Part shown: positions 8,616 through 18,591 of the stretch, piece after piece
Layout of the letters: each line of letters opens with the position of its first letter
Position numbering within the stretch: position 1 is the first letter of the stretch
IMG/VR virus record: IMGVR_UViG_3300021197_001442
Coordinates: 31,020-95,019 of that record
DNA length: 64,000 nt
Source of the DNA: a virus
Direction: 5' to 3' (one strand)
The notes under the pieces: model-generated
Databases searched by the model: none
Told to the model about the DNA's origin: nothing
What the model saw: the letters and a program-made list of their open reading frames with translations, nothing else
Translations under genes and position numbers: made by a program

Positions 8616-9752
8616 CTAGTAATCTAAGCGGACTCTTAATGTTAACTCATTAGATGGGTCTTTCTTAATTGGCTCAGAAAGCTTTGCGACTGCCATAAGC
8701 TCATTATCCGCCGAATAGAGTCCTACTGTAGTAATATAGCTGTGGGGGTCGGTGCCAACAGAGCCATCTTTAATAACTATTTCACTTGGCCCACCAGAAG
8801 AAGTTGACAGGTAGGTGGGGTTGGCGCTATAGTTAAACTCTGAGTTGTTTACTCGACAGAAGTAGATCGTTGAGTTAAGTTCAGTAGTATTGTTGAACTG
8901 AAGATTATACAATCTATTTCTTAAGTTGTCCGCCATAACGTCATTCGTAGACGCTGTAATTGTGTTGAAGCCAGTCACAGATGCGCCCGCTGGGCTGTAT
9001 GTAACGGTGCCCACACCAGTGTTCAGAATTCCTCCATCGTCTGAATCTGAGAAGATCGACCCACTCAACACAGCAACGCCAGCCTGGTAGAAGAGGAGTC
9101 CAACAGCAAACCTCCTATTGGCACTCAAAACAGCGTCAACATCGGTGGATGATGTGGCGTATAAAACTCCGTACTCTCCCGCTGGGGAGTTAACAAAATA
9201 CCCATCAGATCCTGAGAAATCGGTGATTATGAGTCTTTCACCAGAAGCCGGGCCATGGGCAAACCCATCAGCGGTCATTACCTGCATCTCAAAGGTACCT
9301 TTCTTAATTTCATCCTTAGTTAAAATTCTAGAAAAGTTTACAAAATAGCATTCCCTGAGTTTTGTTCCACCAGCAACAATATTTCCATCCTCATCAAACA
9401 ACCTAACAGAGCCCGTCTCATCATACCCCATAAGTACCTGTGCCATCTGGTTGTAGATGTTAATTTTCTTGGAAGTTTGTGAAGTTGTAGATGAGCTAAG
9501 AGCACTTGAATCAGCAATACCAGACGTAATATCGAATATATGGTTAGCTGATGAGCTTAGGTGTGGATAGTCAAAGACACTCTGGAACATGCCATGTGAG
9601 TATGTCTTAATATGTGGCTCCGATCCTAGTGCGACAGCGTCTCCACCATAAGTACCGGACACGATACTGCCTGTAACTGGGATCGACTCATGTAAAAGAG
9701 TTCTTGTCGAAGTAGCATCGCCAGATGCTAGTGATTTAAAACTTGATGCCAT
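8616..9752 (-). CDS. virion structural protein, 378 aa, paralogue of the 471-aa protein
   Basis: A Ser/Gly-rich, beta-strand-dominated protein with no catalytic motif. Its C-terminus carries the module shared with the downstream neighbour (GLYSADNELMAVAKL, then EPIKKDPSNELTLRVRLDY). The N-terminal half is different, so the two probably share a docking domain and expose different surfaces. It starts at ATG 9752, 13 bp after the 294-aa gene ends. Position among baseplate genes suggests baseplate or fibre work; this is inferred from context only. Confidence 0.8.
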   Translation of the reverse strand: MASSFKSLASGDATSTRTLLHESIPVTGSIVSGTYGGDAVALGSEPHIKTYSHGMFQSVFDYPHLSSSANHIFDITSGIADSSALSSSTTSQTSKKINIYNQMAQVLMGYDETGSVRLFDEDGNIVAGGTKLRECYFVNFSRILTKDEIKKGTFEMQVMTADGFAHGPASGERLIITDFSGSDGYFVNSPAGEYGVLYATSSTDVDAVLSANRRFAVGLLFYQAGVAVLSGSIFSDSDDGGILNTGVGTVTYSPAGASVTGFNTITASTNDVMADNLRNRLYNLQFNNTTELNSTIYFCRVNNSEFNYSANPTYLSTSSGGPSEIVIKDGSVGTDPHSYITTVGLYSADNELMAVAKLSEPIKKDPSNELTLRVRLDY

Positions 9753-9765
9753 TATATGCCTTCCT

Positions 9766-10650
9766 TTATGCCTTAATATATCTTACAGGAATATCTATGC
9801 TATATCCTGTCGTCTCGCCAGTAACCTTAACAACTGTGTCAATATGCTTAACACTGGTGCCGTTTACGGTAGAGGTGCCACCAAGCCTTGTGAATAGAGT
9901 GTCACTGCCATTTAGGTTCAGCGAAGCTTTAATCCTAAAGTCTAATCGGGTTCCCCTTCGGCCATTGACTGAAGAGCCGCCAGCCGACAGATCAGTTATA
10001 AGCGATACAATTGGGGAACCTTGTGAAACGATGTATGTAGCCATATTATCTTCGTCAACAAAGTTAACGCTTAAAGACGACCCTGCTGTACTCGTCAACG
10101 TTCCAAATCGATTGTCAATTTGAACTCTATATTGAGTTTCTAAGAGATCACCAGTAAGCTGCGCTATAGCAAGATTACCATTTGCATCAACTCCCTGATC
10201 AACTCGTATTGTCTCACTAAGAGCCGAGTCTGTATTCTCACCAAATATAACACCGTCATACCCATTTATATTACTGTTTTCTTCTGTTGTTTCGTTAACA
10301 GCCACTAAGAATGAATTTGTAACTGAGTCTCTAGTGGTGCCACTGACCTCGAATAACTCTAGAATTGGTAGATAGAGAAAATCGTTTCTGCTAAGAGTTA
10401 CGAGCCTATGGTGTAATTGCGAGGTCTGGTTTGTAAATGCCTCAAGAACTGGGGTCTGTAGAATCTCCAAATCGTAGTAAGCAGAACCGCTAGCGTGACT
10501 TGGATTGTAAAGGCGATAGTTAATTTCATCATCACCTAAAGCAAATTTAGCAATACTAAAAGTGCCATCTCCTCTGGCTAGTCTGCGCCTACCTGCATCC
10601 GTTAAAACGGCATCTAAAATTATATCACCACTGTTATCCAAAAAAGCCAT
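9766..10650 (-). CDS. tail/baseplate protein with N-terminal 'VLT-G-L' module, 294 aa
   Basis: The first 45 residues (DNSGDIILDAVLTDAGRRRL, then GTFSIAKFALGDDEINY) form a compact module I take to be a recurrent phage virion N-terminus. The 389-aa protein upstream starts with a divergent copy (VLDTVLTPYGEYLL, then FKPEYYAFFDDNILYE). The rest is beta-rich, with no enzyme motif. The gene has its own leader: two copies of a CACTATTTAWA-like motif sit 24-48 nt before the ATG, followed by a purine-rich GGAGAGAGAGG ribosome-binding site. It probably opens the 3'-most late transcript (294, 378, 471, RuvC, 958). Confidence 0.82.
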   Translation of the reverse strand: MAFLDNSGDIILDAVLTDAGRRRLARGDGTFSIAKFALGDDEINYRLYNPSHASGSAYYDLEILQTPVLEAFTNQTSQLHHRLVTLSRNDFLYLPILELFEVSGTTRDSVTNSFLVAVNETTEENSNINGYDGVIFGENTDSALSETIRVDQGVDANGNLAIAQLTGDLLETQYRVQIDNRFGTLTSTAGSSLSVNFVDEDNMATYIVSQGSPIVSLITDLSAGGSSVNGRRGTRLDFRIKASLNLNGSDTLFTRLGGTSTVNGTSVKHIDTVVKVTGETTGYSIDIPVRYIKA

Positions 10651-10674
10651 GGTATTTCCTCTCTCTCCAATGTT

Positions 10675-10698
10675 TAAATAGTGCGTACTATAAATAGT
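10675..10698 (-). promoter_or_regulatory. double copy of putative phage promoter motif (CACTATTTAAA and AACTATTTATAG)
   Basis: In the gap between the 1219-aa and 294-aa genes the minus strand carries ACTATTTATAGT (10698-10687) and CACTATTTA (10683-10675). The nearer copy ends 24 nt before the ATG at 10650, and a GGAGAGAGAGG Shine-Dalgarno lies between. The same motif occurs at similar spacing in front of gp6-like and PhoH. I read it as the promoter element of the phage gp55-like sigma factor; this is inference from recurrence and position. Confidence 0.5.
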
Positions 10699-10704
10699 TT
10701 CTAG

Positions 10705-13700
10705 TTACGTAGTTTTAATTCTTTTATCTTCTTTGTTAAAAGTGACATTAAAATCTAATTTTTTACCTGTTTTCTTAGAGGTCAACCTTATCTTAAATGT
10801 CTTATCCCATATACGGTGTTCCGCATCATCAATATTTCCTAACTCGACTGTCGTTAGGTCACTAGGATCTGGGACAGAAGTATTGATAGGAATGTCTGCG
10901 GTTACTTGTGATAAAGCAGGTATAACCTCTATAAATTTCTTCATGTCAATAGAAGGCACATCGTTTGTTACAAGTGGGAACTCATGCATCTTGACCAATA
11001 AGTAAACAGCACCTGAATCGTCCACCAATTCAACTTCGTATACTGGAGTTGGGTTAGAATAATTGCCATGATAATCGACAGACCTAAATGTATAATAATA
11101 CTTGATATTAGGTAGTAGAACTTCATCATGCCCTATCGAAGTGGCTCGAACTATCTTTTCCTTGCTTGACAGAAGGGTTGTCAACGTATTTCGCAGCTTA
11201 CCAGCAAAGTCAGCGTAGCTGTTTGGAGGCGTATCCATTCTATATATTTGGAAAAATGCTGTGCTATCATCTTGCGAGAATGTTATCTTACCATCAAGTG
11301 AATTCTGGGCATTTAAGTGCATTTCAAATAATTTATCTTCGCCCTCTTCAATTGGTATGGGATACTGCTCGACTTCGATGTTGGTAGAAGACAAGCTTAG
11401 TAATAGGGTGTCGTTTATACCTCTGTACGGGGTTATTGATATTTCTGGAGGCGGTGGAGGCTTAGAGAGAACGGAGGTTGTTGTGGTAAAATAAGGAACC
11501 TCTACAATTTCTGCCACGGGTCTCATTTTTATTTGATACTCAGCCTCATAGCCAGTAAGTTCTACTGTCGTAGTACCAGTGCCAGGTTCAACTTTTTCAA
11601 TTGAGCCATAAGACACATTTCCTAAAGTAGTTGCGAAATTTTCAAACCCAACAACTTGATACGAACCAGGACCGCCTTCTGCGGATACGCTATCTAATAA
11701 ATGGTGCGATGGTGGTATATATTGAGCGCGAAAATGACCCGTACCAGGTGTGTGCAAAGAAGACAGAATATTAGGCAAACGACCAGGCTCATATTGGTCT
11801 TCTACGCCAGCGCCAAACCACAAATTTAACCAGTCAAGAACACTAAAGTTTTCTGGTAAAAATACACTTAGAGCAGTTCCAGGAGTGCCTGTGGGCGCTC
11901 CCCCAGGCGGCATTATCTCGCCATCCGTTGTTATAGCTGTCCTTAAGGATAAAATCCCAAAAGGACCACCTGAGACTGTGTTGACCGGGGTCTCAGGAGT
12001 TACTTCATATTCTGGTCCCCAGTCTCCACCACCAAATATCTCTTTCCAACTTAATGACTGCCTACCAATTGAACTGCCTGTGTGTCGCCCTGAGCTTGGC
12101 TTTAAGGTCCAAGAAGTTTCTAAAATTTCGTTAAGCCTTTCAATGCTTAAAAAATATCTATTTTTACGATTAAAGCCAGGTGACGTATCTGCCCTTGAGC
12201 CAACAACTGACGGAGTACTAGGAACGTAGTTAAAAGTAGGGTCATAAAGGTTTGCGTAGGTTGCCCACTCCGGATCAGGCGAGCCAGGAATATCTGCTAT
12301 GGCTAGCTCCCAATCATCAAAAAGATTGGCAAATCCAGTCCACTCAACAATATAGCCTATTGTTATCCCGCCATCGTCCAAGACAGTCTCTACAACAGAA
12401 ACTTTTGGCTCTTCTATTCTTTTGTACCCGTACTTTAATCCAAAAACGTATTTAAGAGCACTAACTTGGTATGTATACTCTTGACCGTATTTAACTTGCG
12501 AATCGATATATTCAATATTAGAGGATAATCCACCCTTGTCTGCTATTTGGCTTGGGATCCATATATTCTGAATTGGCTCAACATTTGTGTTAGTGCCCAC
12601 ATATTTTGCTATTCGATACATAACTGTTTCGTTATGTGCTGGTAGACCGTCTTCAAAGGACTCTTTGTAGAGCCTACCAATATTTATAGACGCACCGCGA
12701 CGGCTTTTGAATGACTCATTGACTTGGTTTATTAAACCTTCTGTTCCTCCTACCCCGTAGACTGAGGACGCTGGCGAACTAAGGGGCGTAGCCGTAGTCA
12801 TTTGTGTGGTTTGAAAAATAAAATTATTTATTGCTATTGATTGAACGGGTAACGGAGCTGTTGGATATTCTTCTGACAGTCTTAAAGCCAAATCAGTTTC
12901 AAATTCTGGCACTCCTACATCTACGTCAATAAATAATTTGTCATCAAGGGCAAAGCTTGTAACAGGAGAAGGTCCAGTTTCTACTCCGAATAGACTAGAT
13001 ACGCCATGGTATCCAATGGCCCAAGTAAATGAGCCAGCAGCTTTGGGCCCTATAAGGCTAGAGGCATAGTTTATATAATCATGTAACTCAGGAGAAACTA
13101 ATAAATTAGCTTCATCTGAATTGGATTGGTCAAAAAATGTTCTTGAACTAAACGAATATTCAGGTGTATTAGGGTCCCCGGCATCAACATAACCAGAATC
13201 ATAAACACCAGCTATGTGTGAACCAAAGGTTGAATACAAAAGATTTTGATGTAGTTCGGCTGCGATTGGCTTCATCTCTACAGTGCCTAGTCCAGCACCC
13301 AACGATGTTGATAGTGTACCATAGCTTTCAGGCAAGAATTTGACTGATGAATAAAATGGTAACTTATTTTGTGTGGGCAAAGCATTAACAAAAGTATCTT
13401 TGATTAAAGCCGTGCCTGTGACACCGGAAAAAATAATATTTTTACCCTTGTTTTCAAGAGTTGTCTGGTTCTCAGATGTTAAATCCACATATCCGCTCGG
13501 CCAAGCACTAAAATAATTGCTATACTTAATATCTAGTGTCTTATCAAGATCGGCTAGTAGATAGTCTTCTAGCGTTAAGCCGGATTCTAAAAATTCTGAT
13601 TCAATATAAGACTCGGAAAATAACCCTTGGTCACGAATAATTGACAGAGGGTCGAGTGGATCTCCTATGGAGCCCATTAGTAAAGTATGGTCTATCGTGT

Positions 13701-14364
13701 CCTGGTATGGCTCCATAGCTGGAAAAGACCCAGGCGTTGACACAACAAGCGACAAACCTGTAGCGCTTTCAAATTTCGCTACATCGCCTGACCTTTCAAT
13801 AATGCTTAAGTTGTAATGGTTTGGTAAAATACGCTCACTAGAATTCTTAATCTGTGACTCATACCCCTCTACCAGGTAATTGTACTCTGAAATGGATGAA
13901 TAATCAACAAGCTCAGGAGTATTAAATTGAAATGTTCTATCGTAGAACAGGCCATCTCCATCTTCTGGATTTTTAAAAATAAAATCTAGGTCATTAGTGA
14001 ACCTATTAATCGAACTGTAATTTAAGTAATCAGCAGTAATTTTTATGTCTAATGTCGCTAGGCCAGAAAGCGCGTCTCTGCCAAGCCCAAGTTCGCTAGT
14101 CAGGGTACCAAGTGATGTCGGCACCCTTCTTATACGTAAAGTAGTGGGCGATTGCCCTGGATCCTCTGGCTGAAATGTCGCGATCTGATCATCAGCTCTA
14201 ACACCAAGTGGCCAAACCCCTGGGTCTGGTAAGATTTTAACATCAGGATTCCAACTAACACTTCCGTCTTCATTGATAACATAATGCTGTCCCATGAGTT
14301 TTCTAAAGTTATCACGTATTGTTAATGGAAATACGTCGGGGCTTATGTACTTTTTAGTAGGCAT
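10705..14364 (-). CDS. giant virion protein, 1219 aa, fibronectin-like C-terminal region
   Basis: A long beta-rich protein with no enzyme motif. Around residues 1040-1120 it has a fibronectin-III-like pattern (FFQIYRMDTPP, then LLPNIKYYYTFRSVDYHGNY), and a similar FN3-like segment occurs near residues 590-660 (YRIAKYVGT, then YTYQVSALKYVFG). FN3 and Ig-like domains are common on tail and baseplate surfaces, where they may touch host carbohydrate. The start overlaps the 1022-aa gene by 11 bp. A Lys-rich C-terminus (GKKLDFNVTFNKEDKRIKTT) ends the protein. Likely a baseplate or fibre component. Confidence 0.8.
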   Translation of the reverse strand: MPTKKYISPDVFPLTIRDNFRKLMGQHYVINEDGSVSWNPDVKILPDPGVWPLGVRADDQIATFQPEDPGQSPTTLRIRRVPTSLGTLTSELGLGRDALSGLATLDIKITADYLNYSSINRFTNDLDFIFKNPEDGDGLFYDRTFQFNTPELVDYSSISEYNYLVEGYESQIKNSSERILPNHYNLSIIERSGDVAKFESATGLSLVVSTPGSFPAMEPYQDTIDHTLLMGSIGDPLDPLSIIRDQGLFSESYIESEFLESGLTLEDYLLADLDKTLDIKYSNYFSAWPSGYVDLTSENQTTLENKGKNIIFSGVTGTALIKDTFVNALPTQNKLPFYSSVKFLPESYGTLSTSLGAGLGTVEMKPIAAELHQNLLYSTFGSHIAGVYDSGYVDAGDPNTPEYSFSSRTFFDQSNSDEANLLVSPELHDYINYASSLIGPKAAGSFTWAIGYHGVSSLFGVETGPSPVTSFALDDKLFIDVDVGVPEFETDLALRLSEEYPTAPLPVQSIAINNFIFQTTQMTTATPLSSPASSVYGVGGTEGLINQVNESFKSRRGASINIGRLYKESFEDGLPAHNETVMYRIAKYVGTNTNVEPIQNIWIPSQIADKGGLSSNIEYIDSQVKYGQEYTYQVSALKYVFGLKYGYKRIEEPKVSVVETVLDDGGITIGYIVEWTGFANLFDDWELAIADIPGSPDPEWATYANLYDPTFNYVPSTPSVVGSRADTSPGFNRKNRYFLSIERLNEILETSWTLKPSSGRHTGSSIGRQSLSWKEIFGGGDWGPEYEVTPETPVNTVSGGPFGILSLRTAITTDGEIMPPGGAPTGTPGTALSVFLPENFSVLDWLNLWFGAGVEDQYEPGRLPNILSSLHTPGTGHFRAQYIPPSHHLLDSVSAEGGPGSYQVVGFENFATTLGNVSYGSIEKVEPGTGTTTVELTGYEAEYQIKMRPVAEIVEVPYFTTTTSVLSKPPPPPEISITPYRGINDTLLLSLSSTNIEVEQYPIPIEEGEDKLFEMHLNAQNSLDGKITFSQDDSTAFFQIYRMDTPPNSYADFAGKLRNTLTTLLSSKEKIVRATSIGHDEVLLPNIKYYYTFRSVDYHGNYSNPTPVYEVELVDDSGAVYLLVKMHEFPLVTNDVPSIDMKKFIEVIPALSQVTADIPINTSVPDPSDLTTVELGNIDDAEHRIWDKTFKIRLTSKKTGKKLDFNVTFNKEDKRIKTT

Positions 14365-17300
14365 TATTACCTCCGCCTGTTGTACCGGTCGCTGCTCTTC
14401 TCACAAAATATCCTTGCTGCTGTTCGGACGTAGCTACTGTTGTAGTAGGCACCGTTGCGGTCGGAGCCTGTACGGCTGCTTGTGGCTGAGACGACGGCTT
14501 AGGCGGATTCTGATAAGTCTGCCCAACCTCTGGCTGTACGTCCTCTGAGGGAGGGTCCTTGTCGTCTACGGGGTCCGCTGGTGGGACACGAGTGACCGGT
14601 TCGCATTCTCCAGTATCATAATTATACTTGTGACCGTCCGGGCAGGGGTCCTCAGTGATAATCTCTTGTGATGAATCATCAGGCACTTCTCGAACTATAA
14701 TAGTGTCTTCGCACGGATCATCTTCTTTTAACTTTTCCTCTTCAACTTGCCCGCCTGATGAATCTACCAGCCCAATTGAGTCGTTAATTAAATCTTGTTG
14801 TTCACTATTTTCACCTTCAGTCTCGAATACATATAATACCGGGCTTGCAGACTGTGGTATGCTCATACTGTACAGGGGCTCCATTTTACTATCAAAGCCC
14901 GTCACATACTTTACAGATACAGTAGTTTGCTCCAAGACATCAACTTCTGCCTCTTGTTCGCCAGATAACGATTCGCGCTGAAGCATTTTTAAATATCTTC
15001 TCTGAAGACTATCATTTCTATCAATATCGGTACCATACGTTCTGTCCCCACGCTTCTTACCTATCAACGCATTACGTATTTCTTCTGCTTTTTCGTCTTC
15101 TATGCTTGTTTGGGTTCTATCTTCACCTGCGGCTTTGTCATTGCCTTTAATTGTAAGGTTTGTATCATCTCCAAAATAGTCAGATGCTTCTACTCTACTA
15201 CCAGCTTCAGATTTATTTCTTCTTCGCGAACTAACCGTAACACCCATGTTTTTTAACAATTCGATGGAGGAGGCATCTGTACTCGTCCCCTGTCTGCGGC
15301 GCGATAGAGCTTGAGATGTCTTTTCATAAGACCCGACATTTTGCTTTGACAAAACAATTTTATCGCCGTCAGTCTCCACAACACTGGGGGTTAAATGTGA
15401 AAAGTATGTCTTTCGAGAACCTTTAAGTTCATCATTGACAATTTGGTTCTCTCTTTTGCCCACAACCTCAGGGAAAAACTTATTTGCTTCGACATTAAAT
15501 CGACTTACTAAAGAGTTTCTGTTTATGCGAACTAAGCTGTCCTGGCTGCGCCTTAGGGCTCCTTGTAGGTAATTCAAGCGATATCCAGCGTTTTTAACTC
15601 GTGTCTTTCTCCAAGGCTTGTTATCAAATAGCTTTTGTGACTTTAAAATATCATCTTTTATTTTAGCGCCGCGCTTACCAGAAGTTCTTGACTTCGCTTC
15701 TGCCTGCACATTTTCATGAGGACTCAGCTGCACCATTAGAGAGTCTAGCAAAGATATAAACTTCTCTACGCCGTCTAAACTACCAGTTGACGGATAAAGT
15801 GTCTTTTGTAATAACTTCTTATCAGACTTGCGGATTCTTGTGCCCAAGAGTGTTTCTAAAGCATCAAAGTATATTTTTGGAGCTAGTCTCCAAGGCGTAT
15901 AGACTGGCCTTGGTGTGGGCCCTTTAATACGTATATCAAGGTTATATATCTTTCTTAAGTAAGAAAGGTATTCATGGCTAAACTGCCCAGTGGCAGCGTT
16001 GAAATTTCCTGGCTGTTTGGCCTCCTCGTAATACGAAAGAATCTGCTTTCTTGCCTCACGCAAAGCTAGAATTTGTAGCTTGAGTAGCTTCTTAGTGGGG
16101 TCTGCGGCATCTATATCAACACCATAAACATAAGACCCTCCGTCAGCGTAAGACATATCATGATCGACAAACGAAAAAGACCTCTTGCTACCCATTCCTG
16201 AAATGACTAGTTCTTTCGCTGATCCAATTTTCTTTTCTTTGACCCCATCGCCGTTGTCATCTATTATATTTATAACTGTTGGCATTCGATTTGCTTGCCT
16301 TGTCTGTGGGCTGTGTGCAACTAAGACAGTTCTGTCGGGGCTACTTTTTGTTATAATGTTTGAAACTGTAGTATCGCCCGCTTCATAATCATTTATCCTA
16401 TCCCTGTAGACAGAGAATTTTTGGATGTTAGTCAGGCTCATAAGCTTTTTTAAATTTCTTTTATTCATCAGGCCGTTATAGACAGAGTTCTCAGACAAGA
16501 ACCCAACAAAATCAAATGCAAAAAACCCCTTAACGGTTCCCTGTGAGTCACCAGATAAGAAAAGGTCAGAATAATTTCTTTTCCTAGTCTTCGGGCCAGA
16601 CAATTTAATATCGCCCTGCAACGATAAAAACTTATTAAAAATTCTTAGATCATTAATTTTATTTTCATGTTCAACGACTGTTAGAGTGTTGTGAGGTCTA
16701 TCAGAATGTGCTTTGCCCTCCATGACTCCCCTTTCAGGATGTGCATGCACCGGGCCCTTCCACAAGCTGCCATCAGGAGAATAATAGCTGTACGATGAAG
16801 AATCTAGCTTGCCATTATTAAAAACTTTTTGTACGTTCTTCGACCCATATAACGGTGGCACGTCAATGTATGGGAATGCTACAAAGCCAAGATAGTTAGA
16901 CTTAATATAAAAATCTTGTTGCATTTTTATCGTACAGAGCACATCGTCAAAGCCATCTATCTGCCTAGTCGCGTATTCAGATAGACTTCTACCGTTTGGG
17001 ATTGAGATAATTTTTTCTTTTAAGTGAGGTTTTATAGAGTTAGGCAAATTGAGTAAATCTGTAAAGTTGGCAGAGCTTGCCAAATCAAACGCAGCTTTGC
17101 TAGTAGCTTGAAATATTTTTATCTTCATTGCCGTTCTAGCGGGGGTGTTGAACCAAATACTGCTATTTAGCAAATCATTCATAGATATCTTTAGAGACAC
17201 TTTATAGAACTGCCCCTCTTCTCTGTCTTCTAAGGCCCCTGTACTAACCACTTGCTTATTCGTGCCATATTCATTTTTAAGAAATCGTGGCTCGTTTGTT

Positions 17301-17422
17301 GTGTTAGAAAGCATATTTTCGCGGAGTATTGCAGGAACGTGATCAACAGTTATTGATTCTATGAACACGTAAGGCAATACTTCGCCAATTAACTTTTGTC
17401 TTATTTCAGCCTCTGTGCGCAT
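14354..17422 (-). CDS. giant virion protein, 1022 aa, Pro/Gln-rich C-terminus
   Basis: Residues 1-800 are a mixed, charged region with many Lys/Arg and no recognised motif. From about residue 850 the protein becomes acidic and then Pro/Thr/Gln rich, with a small Cys-bearing patch (DPCEDTIIVRE, then EDPCPDGHKYNYDTGECEP) resembling a disulfide-stabilised loop. The final 60 residues are low complexity (PQAAVQAPTATVPTTTVATS). Such a tail may be a flexible tether. The ATG overlaps the stop of the 389-aa gene by one base. Tail or baseplate function is inferred from its neighbours. Confidence 0.78.
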   Translation of the reverse strand: MRTEAEIRQKLIGEVLPYVFIESITVDHVPAILRENMLSNTTNEPRFLKNEYGTNKQVVSTGALEDREEGQFYKVSLKISMNDLLNSSIWFNTPARTAMKIKIFQATSKAAFDLASSANFTDLLNLPNSIKPHLKEKIISIPNGRSLSEYATRQIDGFDDVLCTIKMQQDFYIKSNYLGFVAFPYIDVPPLYGSKNVQKVFNNGKLDSSSYSYYSPDGSLWKGPVHAHPERGVMEGKAHSDRPHNTLTVVEHENKINDLRIFNKFLSLQGDIKLSGPKTRKRNYSDLFLSGDSQGTVKGFFAFDFVGFLSENSVYNGLMNKRNLKKLMSLTNIQKFSVYRDRINDYEAGDTTVSNIITKSSPDRTVLVAHSPQTRQANRMPTVINIIDDNGDGVKEKKIGSAKELVISGMGSKRSFSFVDHDMSYADGGSYVYGVDIDAADPTKKLLKLQILALREARKQILSYYEEAKQPGNFNAATGQFSHEYLSYLRKIYNLDIRIKGPTPRPVYTPWRLAPKIYFDALETLLGTRIRKSDKKLLQKTLYPSTGSLDGVEKFISLLDSLMVQLSPHENVQAEAKSRTSGKRGAKIKDDILKSQKLFDNKPWRKTRVKNAGYRLNYLQGALRRSQDSLVRINRNSLVSRFNVEANKFFPEVVGKRENQIVNDELKGSRKTYFSHLTPSVVETDGDKIVLSKQNVGSYEKTSQALSRRRQGTSTDASSIELLKNMGVTVSSRRRNKSEAGSRVEASDYFGDDTNLTIKGNDKAAGEDRTQTSIEDEKAEEIRNALIGKKRGDRTYGTDIDRNDSLQRRYLKMLQRESLSGEQEAEVDVLEQTTVSVKYVTGFDSKMEPLYSMSIPQSASPVLYVFETEGENSEQQDLINDSIGLVDSSGGQVEEEKLKEDDPCEDTIIVREVPDDSSQEIITEDPCPDGHKYNYDTGECEPVTRVPPADPVDDKDPPSEDVQPEVGQTYQNPPKPSSQPQAAVQAPTATVPTTTVATSEQQQGYFVRRAATGTTGGGNNAY

Positions 17423-18591
17423 TAATAAACCGTCCCAGGTCTGTCCTCACATGGGTCATCTAGATCTGGACAAGGCCTAGATGCTGCATCTGTACTATAA
17501 ATATCAACAAAAGCAATATTTTTAACGTCCTCGCACTCAAAATCAACATTAATATATCTACCAGATTTTTTGTTCTCCTCAATAGAAGAGCATATCAGTT
17601 GTGACCCAATCTGTCCGTCGACCTTAATATCAAAGTAATATTGGACGTGATCAGGGGTTATAGGCTCCCTAGATGTAAACACTTCACTCTCATCTAACAG
17701 GATATCGTTCTGCACTAAAGAGGGGCTTTTCCTAAATTTAAGTGGCCTAAGAACTTCCACAGTAGCTGTCTCAGCACCCGCAACACTCTCTGTTGTGGAT
17801 TCAAAAACTTCAATTTCAAAGTTGTCTTTAGAGAACTCTGCATTTAATTCTTTTATTTGAGCTATCAGTATTTCTGGTTCTATATCTAGGATTTCACCAT
17901 TGTCAAACCTTACAGCCAGTTCAGTGTCGGAAATAAAACTCTCATTTGAGATCACATCAATGTTATATGTTAGAGTTACATCAACTTGTGGAATATCTAT
18001 TGTGGGCCTGTTAGCCCCAGTTGAAGTAGCGGCGGCACTTGCTATTTCTCCCCTTATCATGGACACAGACCAAGCTGGGGCCTCTACGGACAAGTTATCG
18101 CTTGTGCCTAGTGTATATTGAGGGCCGTAGAAGTCTCTTTCAAAAACATAAGAATCTTTTAGCCCTGCTAAACTGTCAGCTGTTTGTTCTATATTAAATA
18201 TGGTAGCCATTGAGTAAATCCCAATGCCAGTAGGTGCGCCAGTTACTGGCTTTGAAGCTACGCCAGGTGATGACATCGATGCTCCCGCTGGTACTGGCGC
18301 TGTTAAAGAAATAGGAGCCGCTCTAACAAGTGGCTTATTGTGGAACACGTCTCTACTAGAGAAAACCACTTGGGTTTCTAGCTGGGGGGTGTCTTCTTGG
18401 ATTCTAGGCTCTATTGAATTTTGTTCCCTTGCGGGAGTTTCGTTTGGCCTTCCATATTCACTTTCATATAAAATATTGTCATCAAAAAAAGCATAATACT
18501 CTGGCTTAAAGCGACCGGACGAAAGTAGGTATTCGCCATAGGGGGTCAATACTGTGTCTAGGACTTGTTCTTTTTTATTTAAAAACTTCAT
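17422..18591 (-). CDS. tail/baseplate protein with N-terminal 'VLT-G-L' module, 389 aa
   Basis: The start (MKFLNKKEQVLDTVLTPYGE, then LLSSGRFKPEYYAFFDDNIL) is a second version of the module at the N-terminus of the 294-aa protein. I regard this as a conserved phage virion signature. The middle is beta-rich (a run of VDVTLTYNIDV and EIEVFESTTE strands). The C-terminus has a Cys-containing motif (CPDLDDPCEDRPG) that echoes the DPCEDTIIV patch of the next protein, suggesting the two contact each other or share an origin. It overlaps the 2858-aa gene by 4 bp and the 1022-aa gene by 1 bp. Confidence 0.82.
   Translation of the reverse strand: MKFLNKKEQVLDTVLTPYGEYLLSSGRFKPEYYAFFDDNILYESEYGRPNETPAREQNSIEPRIQEDTPQLETQVVFSSRDVFHNKPLVRAAPISLTAPVPAGASMSSPGVASKPVTGAPTGIGIYSMATIFNIEQTADSLAGLKDSYVFERDFYGPQYTLGTSDNLSVEAPAWSVSMIRGEIASAAATSTGANRPTIDIPQVDVTLTYNIDVISNESFISDTELAVRFDNGEILDIEPEILIAQIKELNAEFSKDNFEIEVFESTTESVAGAETATVEVLRPLKFRKSPSLVQNDILLDESEVFTSREPITPDHVQYYFDIKVDGQIGSQLICSSIEENKKSGRYINVDFECEDVKNIAFVDIYSTDAASRPCPDLDDPCEDRPGTVY

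Noticed and set aside
10687-10698. T4-type late promoter TATAAATA
   Set aside because: It occurs only on the plus strand (TATAAATAGT), pointing away from all genes. I therefore read the motif on the minus strand as CACTATTTAWA instead.
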